From Prosthecobacter debontii (lineage in GTDB: Bacteria > Verrucomicrobiota > Verrucomicrobiia > Verrucomicrobiales > Verrucomicrobiaceae), in NCBI GenBank assembly GCA_945860295.1, contig CAMAQH010000016.1:34826-98825 (forward strand): DNA of 64,000 nucleotides. The letters run 5' to 3'. A program made the translations under genes and the position numbers. The notes below the pieces were generated by a model that worked only from the letters and a program-made list of their open reading frames with translations, ran no database searches and was not told where the DNA came from. The first letter of the stretch is position 1, and each line of letters begins with the position of its first letter. Below are positions 27,744 through 37,427 of the stretch, one piece after another.

Positions 27744-28820
27744 TTAGGGCTTTAGCCAATGATCGAAGAATCGATAGATAACTTCATTCGATTCAGGGTT
27801 CGGATCATGCTTTTCGCGGTTGGTCATCGCCACCCGGTCATCGTGACCAAGTAGAGCATTGACGGCTCGCAGATGATTCAGCGGCACCCAGCGCTTTGGC
27901 GGATCTTCGGCCCCGCCGGAAACTAGGAATGGGCGCGGTGCCATCAGCGCCTGAAACTCCACAAGATCATGGCCCTGCTCGATAAGGGCTTTGTAGGCAC
28001 CGGTTCGCGGGCTGTCAGCGCGCACGAGTCCGGGCTTGCGGGTCGAAGCGGTGTCGAGGCCGAGATACCAGGGTTCTTGGTAGTTGATGCTTTCCCGAGT
28101 TTCATCAAAGACGACGCCAGGATCGGACCACACAGCGCATGCATACTTGTCCCACAAGCAGGCACCGAACATGGACCACTTGCCGCCATAAGAGTGGCCG
28201 ACGATACCGATGCGATTGGCATCTACCTGCGGCATATTGGCCAGCGCTTGCCAGGCATTCGCTGAGATGTAGCCGAGATAAGATAAGGGCTGGCATTTGG
28301 CATTCGCCGTGAGGACTGGAAGACGTGCATCACCACCCGGTGAGCCGATGGCGAGGCTGACGAAACCACGTTTGGTTAGCTGATAAGCGAAGTCGCGCAG
28401 TGGATTCGCTCCGAGTCCCACGCTGGTCTCTGGTTCGTAGTAGGGAACGAAGTCGGCGGGGAAGGGGCCTGCTCCGTCGGGGATGAGTAAGTAGCCGTCC
28501 GCCATCTGATTGGCAGCAATTTGCACTCGAATCTTCTGCTGAGTGAATGTCTCCCGGTGTGTTGTCTCCACGACCTCGATTTTTGGTTGCGCAATGACTG
28601 GCGGCCACTCACCCATGAGGCTGTGCCAGTCGGTCAAAATCTCCGCTCGTCGCTGCCGCCATTCTTCGGCTGTTTTGACTTCCCGCCCATCTTTAAAAAG
28701 CAGTGGTGAGCGATACTCCCCCATCTTTCCTGCCCACTCGGGTGGTATCAGTGATGGACTCAATGGCTCTGCTGCATGAGCCGTCAGAGCGATGAGTGAG
28801 CAAGCGATGAGTCGTTTCAT
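27744..28820 (-). CDS. secreted alpha/beta hydrolase (acetyl xylan esterase/dienelactone hydrolase-like)
   Basis: The 358-residue protein has a signal peptide (LIACSLIALTAHAAE) and an alpha/beta hydrolase fold. The nucleophile elbow is GIVGHSYGGKWSM (GHSYG). A likely acid and histidine lie near SGGAEDPPKRW and the end (FDHWL), with GVVFDE between. The N-terminal region (PSLIPPEWAGKMGEYRSP) matches secreted esterases common in Planctomycetes and Verrucomicrobia, which act on plant or algal polysaccharide esters. Its ATG overlaps the ferredoxin stop by 4 bases, so the two are translationally coupled, an unexpected pairing. Confidence 0.8.
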   Translation of the reverse strand: MKRLIACSLIALTAHAAEPLSPSLIPPEWAGKMGEYRSPLLFKDGREVKTAEEWRQRRAEILTDWHSLMGEWPPVIAQPKIEVVETTHRETFTQQKIRVQIAANQMADGYLLIPDGAGPFPADFVPYYEPETSVGLGANPLRDFAYQLTKRGFVSLAIGSPGGDARLPVLTANAKCQPLSYLGYISANAWQALANMPQVDANRIGIVGHSYGGKWSMFGACLWDKYACAVWSDPGVVFDETRESINYQEPWYLGLDTASTRKPGLVRADSPRTGAYKALIEQGHDLVEFQALMAPRPFLVSGGAEDPPKRWVPLNHLRAVNALLGHDDRVAMTNREKHDPNPESNEVIYRFFDHWLKP

Positions 28821-29671
28821 GATCCCTGCGCAGCCAGTGCCGCAGCGCCGCGTGCTTTGGCGATTTGGGCTTTGCGCAGAATCTCTTCGGTTGATGGAAG
28901 TGAGGCTAGAACGTCTGCTGGTATGAAGCCATTATCGACTAGTTTGGTGAGGCATTTTTTGCGCTCGTCGAGAGCTTTATCCGGACTGCGCTCTTTTCCG
29001 AAGCGGCTCTTTGCGGCGGCACTGCGATCTTTTAGAGCGGAGTAAATATCGCCACCGAGAAGGGATGAGATGTCCACTTTGATCTTCTCACGTCCCGCTT
29101 CGGCCTCGTTGATTTCATCGCCATTGATCGGGCCGGCTTGATACTTGGGGAACATGATAGCGACCTCTGGACAGACGCGGGAGCAGGCTGGGCAGTTGGT
29201 CTTGCAGTTGTCGTTGTTCTGCACCTGAATCTTATGGTCTTCACTGACGCCATAGACATCGAAGAGACAGAAGCTGAGACACTGCATGCAATTGGTGCAG
29301 CGTGAGTAGTCGATGACCGGAAACCATGGCTTCCACTTGCCGGGTTCGTTCATGGTTTTGTCACCACGGGTCTTGTCCACGAGGGCGACGATGCTTTCCG
29401 TATCGAGTCCTGTGATGTCACGCGCGGCGATGCTGATTTTGCCATTGGCATCTTCGATCTCGGGGGCTGCTTGCTCAGGAAAGGAACCCAGTAGCAGCAG
29501 GCTGCGATCATCGTGCGGCATCGCCGGAGCGCCTGCAGCGGCGCGGGTGACGGCGTAACCTTTGTCGAGCAGCGCGGCCATAACTTTGGCGCGGGCTTCA
29601 GCAGGCAAGGGGATGGAGCCGATGCCCTCATAAAGGACAACGCGAAGCGGACGATGCGTGTGAGTGATCAT
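28817..29671 (-). CDS. ferredoxin-like protein with two [4Fe-4S] clusters
   Basis: The 284-residue cytosolic protein has an N-terminal alpha/beta part without Cys (residues 1-105; it starts RPLRVVLYEGIGS), then two cluster-binding motifs. The first is Cys125-Cys128-Cys131-Cys135 (CTNCMQCLSFC), the second Cys156-Cys160-Cys163-Cys167 (CKTNCPACSRVC), the latter with one extra residue between the first two cysteines. A charged helical C-terminal third follows. It is 6 bases downstream of the small Cys protein at 29678. The role is probably electron delivery to the radical SAM enzyme of the same operon, an inference from linkage. Confidence 0.8.
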   Translation of the reverse strand: MITHTHRPLRVVLYEGIGSIPLPAEARAKVMAALLDKGYAVTRAAAGAPAMPHDDRSLLLLGSFPEQAAPEIEDANGKISIAARDITGLDTESIVALVDKTRGDKTMNEPGKWKPWFPVIDYSRCTNCMQCLSFCLFDVYGVSEDHKIQVQNNDNCKTNCPACSRVCPEVAIMFPKYQAGPINGDEINEAEAGREKIKVDISSLLGGDIYSALKDRSAAAKSRFGKERSPDKALDERKKCLTKLVDNGFIPADVLASLPSTEEILRKAQIAKARGAAALAAQGS

Positions 29672-29677
29672 AGAAGA

Positions 29678-30034
29678 TTAGTTTTCAGAAGCTGGAGGAA
29701 CGTCGCTAGAGGTGAGCATCTGTGCGGCAATTTTTTCAGCAGAAAGAGAGCGCATGTTGAGAATCAGAGCGTCATCAGTGAGTGCAGCGCCTGCTTGATG
29801 GAAGAGACCTTTGACCGCGCGTGGGAAGCAGGCTGCGATGCGAAGTTTTCCACACTGCGCGAGGGATTGCAGACGTGGGTCACGATGCGCGGCCATTTCA
29901 CAGAGATCGGAGACGGTTTCAAAACTGACGCCAGAATCACACAGGCGCTGAAGCACTTCATTCTTAACGCCAGTCGGGACGACCTGAGCATAGGCACAGC
30001 GGCAGTAGAGAAGTGTGGGCGGGGTGTCAGGCAT
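29678..30034 (-). CDS. small cysteine-containing protein of unknown function, conserved-looking
   Basis: I do not recognise a named family. The 118-residue product has six cysteines: a CRC pair near residue 11-13 (LLYCRCAYAQVVP), a cysteine in VLQRLCDSGVSFE, one in VSDLCEMAAHRDP, one in LAQCGKLRI and one in AACFPRAVKGLF. The spacing could bind an Fe-S cluster or metal. The pattern NMRSLSAEKIAAQML near the end looks like a structured helix. No signal peptide. It sits between the radical SAM (77 bases upstream) and ferredoxin (6 bases downstream) genes. Confidence 0.65.
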   Translation of the reverse strand: MPDTPPTLLYCRCAYAQVVPTGVKNEVLQRLCDSGVSFETVSDLCEMAAHRDPRLQSLAQCGKLRIAACFPRAVKGLFHQAGAALTDDALILNMRSLSAEKIAAQMLTSSDVPPASEN

Positions 30035-30111
30035 AAAAGGCGCGATGATGGAGGCGATGCGAATGTCCGCAAGTCGCAGACGATGATTTCAAACGCAGAA
30101 GTGTACAGAAC

Positions 30112-31338
30112 TTAGTTCGTTGGCGAATGTGCTTTGGGATCAAGCTGCTTATAGACGCCGAAGTCTTGATAGAAATAGCGTTTGGCGATCTTGTACATCC
30201 AGTGCTTCTCGGGGATCTCTTCCTCCTCACGCCATTGGCTGGTGCGGGGCTGCATAGCCTCGACTTCAGCCATCGCTGTCTGGCGAATGGTGGTGTCCTT
30301 CGCTCCATGTTTCAAAGCCAGTTCCTTCACCAAATCGGGGCGCTCCAAAACGATGCAACCGCGCGTATGCTGCGCCGCCGTCTCGCGGAAATCTTTGAGG
30401 AATGCCGACTGAGTGAAGACATCGTAAAGATCGCGGTCAGTCTTCACATTCTCCGTGGCAAACTGAATGATGGGACATGGCTCAAGTCCACCTGTTGGCC
30501 CGATGTGATGGCTGATGCCGGTGGCCATGGGACACAGGGCTTTGCCATTGTGATCGTAATAAGCATCGACAATGGCGATAGGCATCTCAGCGCGCATGTC
30601 GGTGACAAAGCGGCGCACCTTCGTGATCTGATCTGGAGATAGTGCGAGTTGATCATTGATCTTCGGGCCCACAGGTCGGTAGGTGTGATACCAGGTGTAG
30701 TGAACGCCCATGTCGATGAGCTTCTGCAACCACTCACGGCTGAGTAAATCATCAATGTTGGTTTGGCAAAGGCTCGTGGCTACACCGGTGAGCAGCTTGG
30801 CATTCAGGCAGTTTTGCAGGCCACGCAGAGTGCGGTTGAGCACGTCTTTATTGCCGCGGCGTTCATCACTGACGGAGCTGTTTCCCTCGACGCTGACGAG
30901 CGGCGTGGCATTGCCGAGCTTGCGCAGAGTGGTAGCGGCTTTCTCGGTGATGAACTGACCATTGGTGAAAATTTGGAAGTAGCAGTCTGGGTGCATCGCC
31001 AGAAAATCGAACAACTCGGGGTGCATGAACGGCTCACCGCCAAGGATGCCAAAGAAGGCATTGCCGTGACTTTTGGCGTCATTCACAATCTTGTTCAGAT
31101 CGTCGAGCTTGATCGCCTCGCGAGGCTTATCCACGTCCACCCAACAGCCCTGGCAGCGTAGATTGCAGGAATTCAGGATGGAGATGTAGAGAAAGGGTGG
31201 GAAGAACACGCCCTGCTCCATGCGCTTTTTGAAAAGCAGCACCGAGCGAGCGCCTTTGTATCCAAAATTCCAGCCAACCTTGGCTAAGCAAAGAGGATCG
31301 ACAGTGCGCAGCATGCGCGATGTGTAGGAGAGAAACAT
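30112..31338 (-). CDS. radical SAM protein
   Basis: This is a radical S-adenosylmethionine enzyme of 408 residues. The [4Fe-4S] motif is Cys58-Cys62-Cys65 in SCNLRCQGCWVDVD, followed by GILGGEPFMHPELFD (GGE motif) and VSVEGNSSVSDERRG. Two further cysteines appear in KALCPMATG and GGLEPCPIIQF and one in TRGCIVLE, arranged like a reduced SPASM/twitch auxiliary-cluster region. The C-terminal 60 residues are acidic and then aromatic. The product chemistry is unknown. It is the first gene of the five-gene minus-strand run, directly before the Cys protein and ferredoxin. Confidence 0.88.
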   Translation of the reverse strand: MFLSYTSRMLRTVDPLCLAKVGWNFGYKGARSVLLFKKRMEQGVFFPPFLYISILNSCNLRCQGCWVDVDKPREAIKLDDLNKIVNDAKSHGNAFFGILGGEPFMHPELFDFLAMHPDCYFQIFTNGQFITEKAATTLRKLGNATPLVSVEGNSSVSDERRGNKDVLNRTLRGLQNCLNAKLLTGVATSLCQTNIDDLLSREWLQKLIDMGVHYTWYHTYRPVGPKINDQLALSPDQITKVRRFVTDMRAEMPIAIVDAYYDHNGKALCPMATGISHHIGPTGGLEPCPIIQFATENVKTDRDLYDVFTQSAFLKDFRETAAQHTRGCIVLERPDLVKELALKHGAKDTTIRQTAMAEVEAMQPRTSQWREEEEIPEKHWMYKIAKRYFYQDFGVYKQLDPKAHSPTN

Positions 31339-31428
31339 GAGGTCAGTGGATGCTAATAAACGCTAGCGGAGGCAGGCGCCTTTTGAATTAGTCTTCATCG
31401 GCGGATTAAAACGAAATGCCATCCAAAC

Positions 31429-31980
31429 TTACGGCCCATCAAAGATCGCGGCGTCTTCATTTGTGGCGGTGGCTGCGCCTTTAACATGAGGTAGGCCGAG
31501 TTGTCGGCGCTTGCGAGCTTCGCTGAAGAAGTCCTTCAGCACCTGCACGCATTCATCACTTAGCACACCAGGAGTGATGACGCAGCTATGGTTGAGATTC
31601 CGTGCTTGGAGCAGGTTCCAGTAGCCGCCTGCTGCGCCACCTTTGACATCTGGGCAGCCGAAGATTACGCGTCTAACGCGGCAGTGAACGATGGCTCCGG
31701 CGCACATCGGGCAGGGTTCTTTAGTCACATAGAGATCGCATTCAGAGAGCCGCCAGTCACCCAGTGCACTCTCGGCTTGGGTCAAAGCTAGCATTTCTGC
31801 ATGAGCCGTCGCATCCTTCAGCGTCTCCACCTGATTCCATGAGCGAGCGATGACATTTCCATCGTGAACGATGACGGCACCGATGGGCACTTCATCAAGC
31901 CTCGCAGCCTTTCGCGCTAGGCGCAGGGCCTCACGCATGAAGTGATCGTCCGAGTTTCTTAGCAGAGATTCCATTTCCAT
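31429..31980 (-). CDS. tadA: tRNA-specific adenosine deaminase-like protein (TadA family)
   Basis: This is a zinc-dependent CDA-fold deaminase expected to convert A34 to inosine in tRNA-Arg. The zinc/catalytic motifs are both intact: HAEMLALTQAE (His and the proton-shuttling Glu) and TKEPCPMCAGAIVHC (PCxxC). The start region FMREALRLARKAARLDEVPIGAVIV is typical. I prefer the ATG at 31980; the longer frame to 32025 adds 15 residues. The C-terminal 40 residues (FFSEARKRRQLG and on) are slightly longer than in E. coli TadA. It is divergent from osmC across 80 bases. Confidence 0.88.
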   Translation of the reverse strand: MEMESLLRNSDDHFMREALRLARKAARLDEVPIGAVIVHDGNVIARSWNQVETLKDATAHAEMLALTQAESALGDWRLSECDLYVTKEPCPMCAGAIVHCRVRRVIFGCPDVKGGAAGGYWNLLQARNLNHSCVITPGVLSDECVQVLKDFFSEARKRRQLGLPHVKGAATATNEDAAIFDGP

Positions 31981-32060
31981 GATTGCGCCGATGGTGCGTT
32001 GCGCTGGCAGCCCGCGCAATGACATCTTTACTTGGCATTTTCAGCATCAGCCGTTACGAC

Positions 32061-32489
32061 ATGGGCATGGCTATCTCTATCACCGTTGACTACACAGGCG
32101 GGCTGCGCTGCTGCGCGACTCATGGACCCTCGAAGAATGAACTCATCACCGACGCGCCTGTGGACAATCACGGCAAAGGCGAGTCGTTTTCCCCGACTGA
32201 TCTAGTCGCTACCGCACTCGCAACTTGTATGGCCACGGTAATCAACATCAAAGCTCAGCAAAAAGGCTACGATATTGTCGGAATGAAAGTCAGTGTCGAG
32301 AAGCACATGAGTGATGACTCCCCGCGCCGTATCATGCGCCTACCAATCACGATCGAAATACCCCTGCCTGCCGATCACCCCGATCGAAAAGTGCTAGAGG
32401 CCACAGCCCTCGGCTGCCCCGTCCATCACAGCGTTCACCCAGACATTGATAAACCAGTGACCTTTGTTTGGCATAGCATAAAAGAGTGA
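32061..32489 (+). CDS. OsmC-family protein
   Basis: OsmC/Ohr-fold proteins reduce organic hydroperoxides through two cysteines. The 142-residue product has SPTDLVATALATCMATVINI, containing the first cysteine in the conserved ATC position, and LGCPVHHSVHP, the second cysteine in the CPVH motif. This is the YhfA-like subgroup pattern. A start at 32067 (MAIS) is equally possible. There is no linked OhrR regulator. Role in peroxide resistance is known of the family, not shown here. Confidence 0.88.
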   Translation: MGMAISITVDYTGGLRCCATHGPSKNELITDAPVDNHGKGESFSPTDLVATALATCMATVINIKAQQKGYDIVGMKVSVEKHMSDDSPRRIMRLPITIEIPLPADHPDRKVLEATALGCPVHHSVHPDIDKPVTFVWHSIKE

Positions 32490-32634
32490 GTGATTTCGAA
32501 AATGGTCACTACCGTCTCGTCATGGAGTGCGGTTCTGTCGGTTGCTTCCAGCGTGGATCGGGTGTCACTAGAAGCACCCAGGTTTTTTTTCCGTCTTATG
32601 GTCCATGTTGCTACTGTCACATAGCGCACATCGG

Positions 32635-32653
32635 TTAGGTCATTTTCACCTAA
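32635..32653. promoter_or_regulatory. short inverted repeat upstream of the secreted lectin-fold gene
   Basis: TTAGGT (32635-32640) and ACCTAA (32648-32653) form a perfect 6-bp inverted repeat separated by 7 bases, about 80 bases before the start at 32735. The size fits a dimeric repressor site, but a single copy is weak evidence. The rest of the 245-bp gap shows nothing else. Confidence 0.3.
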
Positions 32654-32734
32654 ATCCTGACTTGGTAGCCAGTGCTTATTGTGTCAACCGACGCGCTGAA
32701 AGACAAGGTTAGCAGCAACGTTCACACGGTCATC

Positions 32735-33406
32735 ATGATCCGTTCTTCCATCCTACTCCACCTGACTTTCGCGTTTCTAGCTCTTGCCCTGAATCCCCTG
32801 CTGCAAGCGGGTAGCCCGGACTATCAATCCGAGTTGTTCAAGAGCACCAAACTCGTGTATGCGGATACCTTTGATAGCATGCTGAAAACTGAGTTCTGGG
32901 AGCTCCGTCAAAGTAGCACTTGGGCAGTCAAAGATGGTGTCCTCACTGGTAGTCAGTCCTCGCAAGAGTTTCAGGAAAAAATGGTCGCTAAGGGCGACAA
33001 AGGACACGCCGGATTCAAGCCTGTGATCTGGCTGCATAAGGTGCCTGAGAACTTTGTCTGCACGATGCGTGTCCGCTATGATGGCGCGGCCTACACCAAG
33101 GGCTTTCCACTCATCGACATCGGTCATCACATCCACACGATCACCTTTAGCGAAAAGGCCACGACACTGACAATCAGAAAGGATGTCGAAAAGCTCACTA
33201 TTGAGTCACTGGTTTTCTCTCTGAACACATGGCATGATGTTGCCATCGAGCTGAAAAAGGGAACACTCATCCTCACGATCGACGGCAAGAAGCACCGCTT
33301 CGATAGCGCCAACATCGACATGACAGGCCAAGCCCAGATCGACTTCAAAGCCATCGACCTCGGCACCTGTCAAATTGATGACTTGAAGCTATGGGAAGGG
33401 CTGTGA
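32735..33406 (+). CDS. secreted protein with DUF1080/concanavalin-like fold
   Basis: The 223-residue protein has a signal peptide (LLHLTFAFLALALNPLLQAG) and a lectin-like beta-sandwich core of the type seen in DUF1080 and laminin-G-like domains: YADTFDSMLKTEFWELRQ, WAVKDGVLTGSQ, WHDVAIELKKGTLILTIDGK and the closing IDLGTCQIDDLKLWEG. Many relatives bind or act on sugars (3-keto-disaccharide hydrolase type), but catalytic residues cannot be assigned. I chose the ATG at 32735, directly before the signal peptide; 32672 would add 21 residues. Confidence 0.75.
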   Translation: MIRSSILLHLTFAFLALALNPLLQAGSPDYQSELFKSTKLVYADTFDSMLKTEFWELRQSSTWAVKDGVLTGSQSSQEFQEKMVAKGDKGHAGFKPVIWLHKVPENFVCTMRVRYDGAAYTKGFPLIDIGHHIHTITFSEKATTLTIRKDVEKLTIESLVFSLNTWHDVAIELKKGTLILTIDGKKHRFDSANIDMTGQAQIDFKAIDLGTCQIDDLKLWEGL

Positions 33407-33438
33407 GCCGGAGGGCTTCTCGTGAATCACGACCCAGT

Positions 33439-34818
33439 TTAGCCCCTCATCATCTCCTTGATCTGCTTCGTCGCAATGCCGATGGGCCTGTCAAGCGGCA
33501 CGCCTGCACAGGCTAGCAAAGTGGTGAGCAAGTCACCTTGATTGCCTTTAGTGTTGGGTAAAAAGCGTCCAGTATTGATGCTGCCACCGCCTTTGCCAGC
33601 GATGATAAAGGGGAGGTTTTCACGGCTGTGTTTATTGCCATCTTCGAGACCACTACCCCACATCATGATGCAGTTGTCGAGCAGCGTGCCTTCGCCCTCG
33701 CGGAGGCTGGCCATTTTCTTCACCATGTAGGCGAACTGGTCGATGTTGAACTTTGTGATGGCGGCGACTTTGCCTGACTTGCCTGCCTCGTTGTTGTGAT
33801 GGGTTTGGGAATGATGCGCGTCGTTGAACCCAAGTTCAGGATAAGACACGCCGTTCGGTGTTGAACCGATATAGGTGCTGACGCGCGTCGTGTCAGTCTG
33901 GAAGGCCAGCACGTTGAGGTCACACATCACCTGCATGTATTCGCTGCGTTTGTCGCCCATTGGGATCTTGATCTCGATGGGCGGTGAGTCGGAAGCGTTG
34001 CGCTTGCTTGAGGCGATGCCTGCTTTTTCCAAAGAGGCCTCTTTCTGGCGATGTTCGATGGCGGCGATGCGACGCTCCACGGCGCGCACGCTGTCGAGGT
34101 ATTCATCTAGTTTGTGCTGATCGATCTGTGGCAGTTTCCGCCGCAGGTCCTTGGCTCCACCGATCACCAAATCCAGCATCTGCCGATCCAGCGGGTCGGT
34201 CTGAGCGGTCTGTCCCGCTGAGCCAGATTTGCCAAACAAACGATTCAGCACGTTGCGTGGATTCGTCTCAGCAGGCACGGCCTGAGTGGGCGAACGGAAG
34301 CTGCAATGCGAGTAGTAGCCTTCGTTGAGTCCCTCTTGGTTTTCCTTGTGCGTCTGTGGCATCGTCGCCAGTTCCAAAGACGACAAGGACGTGAGTCCAC
34401 CCACATAGTTGGCGGCGATTTGGTCGGCGGAGATGGCGATGTTGATCTGACTTCGCGTGTCTGCATCAGGCAGGCAGGCCGTGAGCCAAGTCGAAAGTTC
34501 CAGCGCATGAGGCGCACCGTTGAATGGAGAAATCGGCACGCCCGCGATACCCTTCATCAGTAAGCACTGATTAAGTATGGGTCGCAGCGACTCCAAAGCC
34601 GGCGGCGGCGATTTTAAGAAGCTCTCCGCATTAGCTGGCCAGAACTGATCCATGATGACCCCATGCGGCATGTACATGAATCCAATGCGCACTGGTGCCT
34701 TGAACGGCTTGCCTCTAGCGGACTCTGCCCAGCCCATGCTTTCTAAAAGCGGTAGCGCGAGTGAGGCACCGATCCCTCTCAGATAGGTGCGGCGATCAAT
34801 GAGAACGTTCTGGCTCAT
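33439..34818 (-). CDS. DUF1552 domain-containing protein, likely exported
   Basis: The 459-residue protein is a member of DUF1552, a family almost confined to Planctomycetes, Verrucomicrobia and relatives and typically encoded next to DUF1592 proteins, as here. The N-terminus ([22 protein letters not shown]) resembles a Tat signal. Core markers are [41 protein letters not shown] and [16 protein letters not shown] segments ([20 protein letters not shown]). The alkaline-phosphatase-like fold of relatives (DUF1501) is suggested but not proven. It lies 10 bases downstream of the DUF1592 gene, with which it forms an operon. Confidence 0.88.
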   Translation of the reverse strand: MSQNVLIDRRTYLRGIGASLALPLLESMGWAESARGKPFKAPVRIGFMYMPHGVIMDQFWPANAESFLKSPPPALESLRPILNQCLLMKGIAGVPISPFNGAPHALELSTWLTACLPDADTRSQINIAISADQIAANYVGGLTSLSSLELATMPQTHKENQEGLNEGYYSHCSFRSPTQAVPAETNPRNVLNRLFGKSGSAGQTAQTDPLDRQMLDLVIGGAKDLRRKLPQIDQHKLDEYLDSVRAVERRIAAIEHRQKEASLEKAGIASSKRNASDSPPIEIKIPMGDKRSEYMQVMCDLNVLAFQTDTTRVSTYIGSTPNGVSYPELGFNDAHHSQTHHNNEAGKSGKVAAITKFNIDQFAYMVKKMASLREGEGTLLDNCIMMWGSGLEDGNKHSRENLPFIIAGKGGGSINTGRFLPNTKGNQGDLLTTLLACAGVPLDRPIGIATKQIKEMMRG

Positions 34819-34828
34819 GGGACGGTAT

Positions 34829-36736
34829 TTATTGGATACTGCGGTTGGTGAAAGGATAACTCATCACGATCTCTGCAATGAGCGTCTGCATCTTATAACC
34901 GTCCTTGGTGATGATTTTCATCATCTGATCGACCACGATTCGATCGTAGCTCTCTGGTTGGCGGCAAAGGGCATAGGACATCAGTTTTTCAGTCAGGTTG
35001 CGCGCTAAGTCATCCTTGCGTGTGGCGATGATGGCTTTCAGCTCCTTGGGTGTCGAGAAATGTTTGCCACCTGGCAGTTCGCCAGCAGCATCGATCCTCC
35101 CGCCCGTGTCGTCTTGAGCACGCCAGCGACCGATAGCGTCGAAGTTTTCCATACCGAAGCCGATGGGATCTAGAATCTTGTGGCAGTTGTTACACACGGC
35201 GTTTGTGCGATGCAGCTCGGTGCGCTGGCGCAAGGTTAGATTCGCGACCGTCTTCTGGTCCTGTTTTTCCAAAGCAGGAACGTTCGGTGGGGCAGGGGGC
35301 ACGTGCTGCCCGAGCACTTGCTCAAGCACCCAAACACCGCGCTTCACGGCACTGGTGCGATTGGGAAAGGATGTCGTCGCGAGAATGCCAGGCATGCCGA
35401 GGATGCCACCACGATTCGCATCGGTGAGCTTAACCCTCCGCATCTGTGATCCTGTGACGGTTTTCTCCAGGCCATAGATCTTTGCGAGCGTGCCATTGAG
35501 AAAAGTATAGTCGCTGTCCACGAAGCCGACGACGCTGCGGTTCTCGCGCACGATGCTTTCAAAGAAGAGTCGCGCCTCGTCATACATCGCCGAACGCATT
35601 TCTCCGGACATTTGGGGGAACTTTTCTTTGTCAAAAGTCTGGCTCTTCAGTTCTCCGACTCCGAGCCACTGAGCGCCGAAGCCGTCGAACAAAGCCCGAG
35701 ATCGAGGATCAATGAGCATCCGCTTCACCTGTGCTTTCTGCACGGCAGGTTCACGTAGCTTGCCTTGATCAGCCAGCGCGGACAGCTCTGCGTCAGGCAT
35801 CGTTGCCCACAGAAAATACGACAAACGTGATGCGAACTGGTAGTCATCCAACGGCACGATCTTCTCACCTGCTGCGGCCTCTTTTGCCGGGGTGATGAAG
35901 AGGAACTGCGGCGATACGAGCACCGCCTTGAGCATGAGGCGCAGCGACTCGGTGTAGTCGAGTTTGTTAGCGCGTCCGAGATCGAAGACGCTCACCAGCG
36001 TGTCCACCTCAACATCCGATGGTGGACGGCGATAAGCCCTGCGAGCCAGGGAGCGCGCGACCGTTTTAGCAGCTTCCTTAAGCTCGGCTCCTTTCGCTGG
36101 TTGCTCGCCGAGCAAACGATTCTGCACCGCCTCAGGTATCCGCTCAAGCACCTCATTGGCGATGCCAAGATACTGCTCTGTTTGCAGCGGCGACAGCGAG
36201 TTGAGATAGCCTCCACCCGACACTTCATCCGGCAATTCCTGCGCCACCGAAGCTTCCACACCGACGAGATCGTGCAGCGTGTTGCCATACTCCACATTCG
36301 TCAGGCGACGGATCACGAACGGCCCCGGATCACGTGCGCTGAGGAACTTGATCTTTTCGATGCTGTTTAGGAAGCGCTGCCGCTCAGCGTCAGACGGCTG
36401 CTTGTCCTCATCGTCCGGCGGCATGTCGTGAGCGTTCACGTTCGCGAAAGCCTGCAGCCACTTCTTGCTGGATGCCGAGTCGCCAGGTTTCTTGAGTGCC
36501 GGTTCAAAATTGATTCCGCCCTTCGTCCTTCGGTTGCCGTGACATTCGAGGCAGTAATTCTTCACGAAAGGATTCACGTCCTTTTGGAAGGACTTCTGGG
36601 CATCGGTCTGAAGCGCGGCAGCTTCCTTGTCCTCGATTGTCTGCGCTCGGCAAGGCGGAATGATGGCGAGCGCGAGACACAGTAGCGCCATCACTCCACG
36701 GTAGGGAATTGGGAGTTGAGTAAATTTGAGCTTCAA
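34829..36736 (-). CDS. DUF1592/DUF1588/DUF1585 protein with cytochrome c-type heme motif
   Basis: This 635-residue secreted protein has the usual planctomycete-type domain order. After a signal peptide ([15 protein letters not shown]) comes a heme-binding segment [12 protein letters not shown] (CxxCH) near residue 60. Next are a DUF1587-like part ([21 protein letters not shown]), DUF1595/1592 ([34 protein letters not shown]), and DUF1588 ([34 protein letters not shown]). A second CxxCH ([14 protein letters not shown]) leads into C-terminal DUF1585. The two heme motifs imply electron transfer. It is paired with DUF1552 in an operon; the biological role of the pair is unknown. Confidence 0.9.
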   Translation of the reverse strand: MKLKFTQLPIPYRGVMALLCLALAIIPPCRAQTIEDKEAAALQTDAQKSFQKDVNPFVKNYCLECHGNRRTKGGINFEPALKKPGDSASSKKWLQAFANVNAHDMPPDDEDKQPSDAERQRFLNSIEKIKFLSARDPGPFVIRRLTNVEYGNTLHDLVGVEASVAQELPDEVSGGGYLNSLSPLQTEQYLGIANEVLERIPEAVQNRLLGEQPAKGAELKEAAKTVARSLARRAYRRPPSDVEVDTLVSVFDLGRANKLDYTESLRLMLKAVLVSPQFLFITPAKEAAAGEKIVPLDDYQFASRLSYFLWATMPDAELSALADQGKLREPAVQKAQVKRMLIDPRSRALFDGFGAQWLGVGELKSQTFDKEKFPQMSGEMRSAMYDEARLFFESIVRENRSVVGFVDSDYTFLNGTLAKIYGLEKTVTGSQMRRVKLTDANRGGILGMPGILATTSFPNRTSAVKRGVWVLEQVLGQHVPPAPPNVPALEKQDQKTVANLTLRQRTELHRTNAVCNNCHKILDPIGFGMENFDAIGRWRAQDDTGGRIDAAGELPGGKHFSTPKELKAIIATRKDDLARNLTEKLMSYALCRQPESYDRIVVDQMMKIITKDGYKMQTLIAEIVMSYPFTNRSIQ

Positions 36737-36825
36737 AAGGGAGCTTACTATGACGGACGATTTGCCCTGGCTCTATCCCCCGATTGGAGTGTGGACGAGG
36801 CTGGCTGTTTCCCAGTCGGGGCCTC

Positions 36826-37338
36826 TCAAAATCCACCCACCACTTGCAGCAGCTCGACTTGGAAAATCAAATCGCTGTTCGGTGGAATTTTGCTGCCGAC
36901 GGCCCGGCTGCCATAAGCAAGCTGGGAGGGGATGTAGAGCATCCACTTATCACCTGGCTTCATGAGCTTGAGTGCCTCCGTCCAGCCTGGAATCACCTCG
37001 CCGACGCCAAAGGACGCAGGCTGACCGCGATCATAGGAGCTGTCGAAAACCGTGCCATCCGTGAGTGTGCCGAGGTAGTGCACAATCACAGAATTGAAAT
37101 GAGTCGGCGAGCGCCCGCCAGCGGGGCCTGAGGTCAGCACTCGATATTGCAGGCCACTGGCCGTGGTCACCTTACCCGAGTTATCAGGAATGGAGGCTCT
37201 AGCAGCAGTCAGAGAACTTGCCGGCGTCTCTTGGATTGACTGCCGCGAGGGCAGGGGAACGGCAGCGATCTCAGGTGCCGTTTGGCAGCCAGTGAGGAGC
37301 ACTAGCGCGGAGGAAAAGACGATGGTGAATGGCTTCAT
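36826..37338 (-). CDS. FKBP-type peptidyl-prolyl isomerase lipoprotein
   Basis: This is a periplasmic or outer-membrane lipoprotein with a PPIase domain, 170 residues. The lipobox is VLLTGC in MKPFTIVFSSALVLLTGCQ. The FKBP domain (about residues 75-170) has the classic pattern VIVHYLGTLTDGTVFDSSYDRG, FGVGEVIPGWTEALKLMKPG and LAYGSRAVGSKIPPNSDLIFQVELL. I chose the start at 37338 because the frame open to 37563 encodes a piece of an unrelated decayed gene, not a longer FKBP. It is 89 bases upstream of the DUF1592 gene, so cotranscription is possible. Confidence 0.92.
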   Translation of the reverse strand: MKPFTIVFSSALVLLTGCQTAPEIAAVPLPSRQSIQETPASSLTAARASIPDNSGKVTTASGLQYRVLTSGPAGGRSPTHFNSVIVHYLGTLTDGTVFDSSYDRGQPASFGVGEVIPGWTEALKLMKPGDKWMLYIPSQLAYGSRAVGSKIPPNSDLIFQVELLQVVGGF

Positions 37339-37427
37339 GAAAATTGAGCTTGGGTAAGGTGTGTAAACTCGCCTTAACCGCTGGTGACCTGCTGTTACAA
37401 CGTGAATACTCGGAAAGTGAATCCAAC

